Shown: piece after piece, positions 59,269-64,000 of the stretch
Numbering within the stretch: the stretch's first letter is position 1
Layout: each line of letters begins with the position of its first letter
Source of the DNA: Aphelenchoides besseyi
Lineage: Eukaryota > Nematoda > Chromadorea > Rhabditida > Aphelenchoididae
Assembly: GCA_024699855.1 (NCBI GenBank)
Contig: JAMPIQ010000001.1
Location: 17,856,001 to 17,920,000, forward strand
Direction: 5' to 3'
Length of the DNA: 64,000 bases
Translations under genes and position numbers: made by a program
Notes under the pieces: model-generated
What the model saw: the letters and a program-made list of their open reading frames with translations, nothing else
Database searches by the model: none
Told to the model about the DNA's origin: nothing

Positions 59269-59385
59269 GGCCACAGAATGAGAACGTTGTGAAGCGACGA
59301 CTAAACGTTGATTAGACGTCGTTTCCGCCGATCCATTCTTTTCGAGGAAATTGTACAAAAAAAGGCGAACTGAAATTCCGTGCAA

Positions 59386-60135
59386 ATGAGTTCAAAAGCA
59401 AACACCACAATTGACGTATTGCAATTGTCACGCACGTGAAGCGAATAGAGACTTTGGGGTGTGGAATTGGCGCCAAATCATTCCCGAAAATGACGAAACC
59501 CAAAATCCTGAGGATTCGGAAACGAAACGAAAACATCACGATAGAATAAGGGATACGGGTATTAGGAGCTTAAAGACGGAAATCGTTCGAAGAGGCCACA
59601 CGAAATAAAAATTATGCTTTTTAATACGATGAATGGAGACGTGTTGCCGTTTTGGTGGATTCGGTTTTTTGTTTTTTTCCTCTTCCGCTCATCCACGCCT
59701 TTCGATTTCGGAAAAAGGACCTCAACGCTTATGCAAAAAGACACGCACCAATGATGGTTAGTTAAAAGCTAAGAAAAATATAAGCAGTTACTCCTGAGTC
59801 TTGTTACGGACGGAGCCCGCACCACTCGTCGAACATTTTGCACGCATAAACAAAAACGACGATTTCATTTGACAAAAATGTGCGACCTTTTCGCTCAACG
59901 CGAAAATATTTGCGTCCTTTTCGGTTCGCTTGTTAGAACGCACCGCTCGGGCGAAAAACGCGTACACGCGGGTGGACCGATGAGCTAAATGTGGTGGAGG
60001 GTGGTGGGTTGGGGGAAGGAAGAAAGCGAAAAAAGAGGAAATGAGATTTTTGGCGCGAATATCGACTGCAAACGAGCTTTCGGTCGATCTCTAAATTGGA
60101 CCTGCTAATTGCAACTTATCATTTGCAGAAGGATC
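59386..60135. other. Divergent intergenic region
   Basis: Lies between the acetyltransferase (-) and the cyclophilin (+), which point away from each other. It has short frames only and holds both promoters. A TTTGCAG acceptor at about 60121-60128 just before the cyclophilin ATG suggests a trans-spliced or spliced leader. Confidence 0.45.
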
Positions 60136-60941
60136 ATGAACTACTCGAGTGCTCAGAGTGCGCCGTTCGTCAAGTTCACTACCTCGTAAGTTCTGGACCG
60201 TTTGATTTGACTTTGCTTTTGCATTTAGAATGGGGACTTTTGTTGTTGAACGTGAGTTGGAAGCTTTCTGAAGGCGATCAGATCGAAAAGATTTTAGTTT
60301 ATTGGCAACATGCCCCCAAAACTTGTCAGAATATGGCCGAATTGGCGCGTAGTGGGTAAGAAGTTTGATGAACGGGAATTAGCTGATTCTTGAGTTTAGA
60401 TACTTCGACAACACGATTTTCCATCGAATCATCGCCGACTTTATGGTTTGTGCCATTTCCCTATGATGACTTTGCTTCTTTCAGATTCAAGGCGGAGATC
60501 CGACGGCCACGGGAAGAGGTGGAACGAGTATCTACGGTGGTCAGTTTGAGGACGAAATTGACGATAGACTTCGGCACTCTGGAGCTGGAATTGTGGGCAA
60601 TTTTAAAGTACTTTGTTTATTTATCTTTTAGGTGTCAATGGCAAACAGCGGCAAAAATACAAATGGCTCACAATTCTTCATAACTTTGGCTCCCACACAA
60701 CATCTCGATTCTCTTCACACGATTTTTGGTCGAATTTCCGCAGGAATGAAAGTAAGTTTTTGTGTTCGACTTGTTGTTTATCTTGAGGTTTTAAGGTGAT
60801 ACAAAAGATAGGAGGAGTTATGACCGGTACGTTCTCTTCTTTATATTCCATTATACGTGTTCGGTTTCAGACAACAACGACAAACCTCTTCAAGACGTAC
60901 GAATCATTAAAGCATATCCAACTGAATCGGGAACATTGTGA
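60136..60941 (+). CDS. Peptidyl-prolyl isomerase, PPIL1-type cyclophilin
   Basis: Seven or more small exons with introns of about 40 bp. The spliced product reads [20 protein letters not shown], then [89 protein letters not shown] and [18 protein letters not shown]. This follows PPIL1 along its length, with the active-site FHR, QGGD, NGSQFF and H(T)IFG residues kept; the usual Trp of the drug-binding pocket is His (QHLDSLH). PPIL1 is a spliceosomal isomerase in the nucleus. A short N-terminal extension ([15 protein letters not shown]) precedes the domain. Confidence 0.9.
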
Positions 60942-61029
60942 TTGATGTTTTTATTATTCGAAATTTGTTGTTTGTTAACGTTGAATTTTGTTAAACATAA
61001 ATGCGTAACCTCATCATTGGTAGCGGACT

Positions 61030-63722
61030 TTAGAACTGAAGTTTCTCAACAGTATTGTCGTCCACAACTTCTGGAATAGTTACACGCAGTTGAGGATCCA
61101 ACTCCATAGTTTTCAAAATTGTCTCTCGTCCGTTTTCGTTTCCACTCCACGAACGTCGAGCAACTCCATTGCTCACATCCCAGGTTAACATCAGTTTTGC
61201 GCGTTTTGCCGCATCCTAAGATTCCGAACGTTTTGTCGATTGTTGTGAAGTAAACGCACCTCAGAGCCATCCAACAAGAATCCGAAACCTCCGTTGATCA
61301 CGTCGCCCCAACCAACGCCTCCACCGTTGTGAATGGAAACCCAAGTGGCTCCACGAAATGCGTCACCGATTACGTTTTGTATTGCCATATCGGCGGTGCT
61401 AAATTATAAAATTAGTTGTTTCTGAGCGATTATTTACTATGCAGAACCGTCCTTGATATTCGAAGTTTCCCGGAATGGCGAGTCAGTCCCCGATACGTCG
61501 TGATGGTCTCGACTCAAAACAACTGGACCCTAAAGTCGAAGTCTATTCGATAACTATAGTTCGTTCCTACTTTCAATTTGCCGTCGCGAATTGCTTGATT
61601 GAATGCAAGAGCAATTTCGATGCGTCCAATTTGATCGGAATACAAGATCCTTAAACTCATTATTGGGTCTTCAAGGTTCAAACAACTTACCGCGCTTGTG
61701 TTCCAACGACCAGTTTATGTTTTTCGGCTTCTTTGATCCAACGTAAATTGTCCGCGTACTGTTGTCGTATTTTGTCACTGACTGTACTTTGAAGATCACT
61801 CAAATCTCCATTGTCTCTTACCGTCTTTGTCATTCGACAAGTTTTCCAATACATCAGCGGCAATTTGATCGGTGGTTTGTAAGTCTTTCAAATCGTTGGA
61901 CGCACAGACCCAACGGAAAGGACCAAAACCGAGAGAGAAAATGTCGCCCATGATGTGCTCGACGCTGAAACAAACATTCAATCATTTGATTCCTACTTCA
62001 ACTAACTAGGACGGATACTTGAAGGTTTTGTCGTCTTGTGCATCTTCAGCCAAAATATTTGCGCCAGCTCTTTGGCATTCGACCAAAAAAGCATTGCCGT
62101 AGTCCCAAAAGTGCATTCCACGTTTAGTCAACTTTTCAATAGCATTGATTTGACGAATCAAACTGCAAACAATTTGGTTTATAGCTCAACTTGAATAGGA
62201 AACCTTTTTTGTACACGTTTCTTGAATTCATCGTGATCTTTAGCCATCAATTCGTTTGCTTCGTCGAAGGTCAATCCGGTAGGATAATAACCGCCGTTAA
62301 ATGGATTATGACAAGAAGTTTGATCGGAGCCTAATTCTACCAACAACTCTTTTTCATCCACCAGTCGTTCCCTTAAATTTCGCAATTGTTTAGAACTTTT
62401 CGCTTTTCTACTGACCACAAGTCGACAATGTTGCCGAGATAGCCAATACTAATCGCCGTTTTCTTTTCGCGATGTTCTTTAATCCACGAGATGATTTGTT
62501 CCAAATCGCGACTATATTCGTCCAACCATCCCTGCTTATGGCGTTTAATCAACGCCTCTTCACTAATCTAAACAAATTACGTACTAATAGCCGTCTACTT
62601 CTTAATATTTTAGTTAATCTACTTAGCGTACTAATCCATGGATTAAGATTGCCATACACAAACAAGGTGACCTTTCTAAACCTACTTCTGCTATTACTCC
62701 AACACAACCGCTGATCTTTGCAGCTTTTGGCTGCGCACCACTCATCCCTAAATATTGAATTCAAATAACATTCGAGTCAACTAAAAAACCTACCACCCAA
62801 TCCGGCAGTCACAAAAACTTTGCCAGCCAATGACTCGGCATCCAAATACTTCCGACCAGCATTCATCACTGTGATCTAAACACAAGATATGAAACTCAAA
62901 GAAAAATATGAAATGATAACCGTTGTTCCATGAACAATGCCCTAGAAGTACTGCAATTAGAGAAATTGTAAGCAAACATACTTGTGGACCGATGTAACAA
63001 AACGATCCGGCAGTCATCTGTCCGTACTGAGTTACTCCCAAAGCAAAATACTTATCGTAGAGTTCTTTGGTCGAGTAACTCGGAATCATCATACCATTAG
63101 TTATGACGAGACGAGGTGCTCGTTTGTGAGATGGAAACAAACCCAACGGATGTCCAGAATACAAACTCAACGTTTGTTTGTTCGTCATTTGAAACAAATA
63201 ACGTAAAACCAAACGAAATTGAATCCAGTTCGAGAAGACTTGTCCATTACCGCCATAAGTGACCTTAATTGAAAATGAAATACTTTTCTAGATCAAAAAT
63301 CCTACCAGTTCTTGGGGAAATTGAGCGACCGACGGGTCGAGATTATTTAGAATCATCAAAATAATCGCAGCTGCTTGTTGTGATTGCGCCGGAATCTGAT
63401 CAATAGAAATGGCGTTCAGTTGATGTCTGGGCATAAAACGATAAGCGTAGATGTGACCGTAGTCTCGAAGCTCGACAGCAAACTCCATAGCCAATTCATC
63501 ATGATGCTTTCGCGGAACGTAACGTAGAATGTTACTAACGGCCAACTAATAAATTTGTCAACAAAAACGACTATTTCTAATTACCTTCTTTTCCGTTTCA
63601 GTTAATGGGAGCTTACGTTTTGGCGCATGAGCGATTTTCGGACATCGTGCTGGATCGGACAGTTCAATCAGTGGATCAAAAAGATCAGTCTCCAGAATTT
63701 GAATTAGTTGTTCTGCATTCAT
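61030..63722 (-). CDS. Urocanate hydratase (urocanase)
   Basis: Starting at MNAEQLIQILETDLF, the exons run through LRDYGHIYAYRFMP, VTYGGNGQVFSNWIQFRL, YLFQMTNKQTLSLYSGHPLG, KRAPRLVITNGMMIPSY, QYGQMTAGSFCYIGPQ, VTAGLGGMSGAQPKA, GYYPTGLTFDEANELM, GFGPFRWVCASNDLKDLQ, LVVGTQARILYSD, GPVVLSRDHHDVSGTDSPFR, GATWVSIHNGGGVGWGDVIN to EKLQF, following animal and bacterial urocanases along their length. The catalytic Cys lies in FRWVCASN (Cys410 region of bacterial enzymes). The enzyme converts urocanate to imidazolone propionate in histidine breakdown and binds NAD tightly (GLGGMSGAQ). Introns are about 40-50 bp. The gene appears intact and complete within the window. Confidence 0.94.
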
Positions 63723-63907
63723 ATCGCCAATAATATAGTCAGAGAATAAGTTTTAGTCAATTGACGGCACCAATCGTCGACCACTCAACTGATCGAAAAA
63801 CGTGGTCGTCACGTCTTCGATATGTCAAGAGGACGATTGTAAAAATATGACCGATGAGTTTGTGTGAACGCGCAGAATGTAATACACCGAGAAAAACCAA
63901 AGATTAC

Positions 63908-63991
63908 CTTTGTTTCGAACTTTGTAGCTTTCGACCTCTTTCGACAACAATCATCGTCTTCTGGAGACTCATTACGATAAATACGCACTGT
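63908..63991 (-). CDS. Possible partial exon of a gene at the right edge
   Basis: Between a TTACAG acceptor (ending 63992) and a GTAATC donor (63907) one frame reads RIYRNESPEDDDCCRKRSKA then TKFETK. If real, the gene continues past the window, and its 3' part would lie at 63740-63900, where a frame ends FFDQLSGRRLVPSID. The joining intron was not found. Confidence 0.25.
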
Positions 63992-64000
63992 AAGTATCTT

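Noticed and set aside
1..64000. CRISPR arrays, bacterial operons, rRNA or tRNA genes
   Set aside because: No regular direct-repeat array, ribosome-binding sites, rRNA blocks or complete tRNA cloverleaf was seen; the genes are spliced and eukaryotic.

Overview
This window is nuclear DNA from a compact animal genome, almost certainly a nematode. Most introns are 31-50 bp with GTAAG-type donors and TTTCAG/TTTTAG-type acceptors. Genes lie head to tail, nested or overlapping at their 3' ends, and several neighbours are spaced like operon genes. The gene set is nematode-like: an Sra-superfamily chemoreceptor, a cuticlin-type ZP protein, a SWEET transporter, a short PiT transporter, a HIM-6/BLM helicase, a MYST acetyltransferase and urocanase. 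There is no bacterial-style organisation. All coding models below come from reading splice sites by eye; none is backed by transcript data.

Left part (1-11.7 kb): the 3' end of a PiT phosphate transporter carries a complete acid phosphatase gene antisense inside one intron. After about 1.4 kb without a protein gene (with a possible structured RNA and two hairpins) come a small secreted protein and a convergent glucosylceramidase whose last intron but one carries a deleted mariner element. Then follow a Cys-rich tail protein, a dispersed repeat and a chemoreceptor.

Centre left (12.5-24.5 kb): one gene of at least 14 exons encodes a predicted protein of about 2,850 residues. It has many diverged repeat units, a His-rich stretch, a PH-like segment and a C-terminal actin-like fold. 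A second antisense gene sits in its 964-bp intron. This is the most unusual locus in the window.

Centre (25-42 kb): three more Cys-rich tail genes, two further copies of the dispersed repeat, a divergent pair (an unknown gene and a DLGAP/GKAP-like gene), a BLM-type RecQ helicase, a GRAMD4-like membrane protein downstream of a secreted protein, and a ZP-domain membrane protein followed by a small gene. The last two pairs look like operons.

Right part (42-64 kb): nearly 6 kb with no convincing gene, a SWEET sugar transporter with a possible distant first exon, about 1.5 kb without a gene, a KAT6-like MYST acetyltransferase, a PPIL1-type cyclophilin and urocanate hydratase. The genes do not form one pathway. 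What links them is architecture: nesting, tiny introns, shared promoters and overlapping 3' ends.
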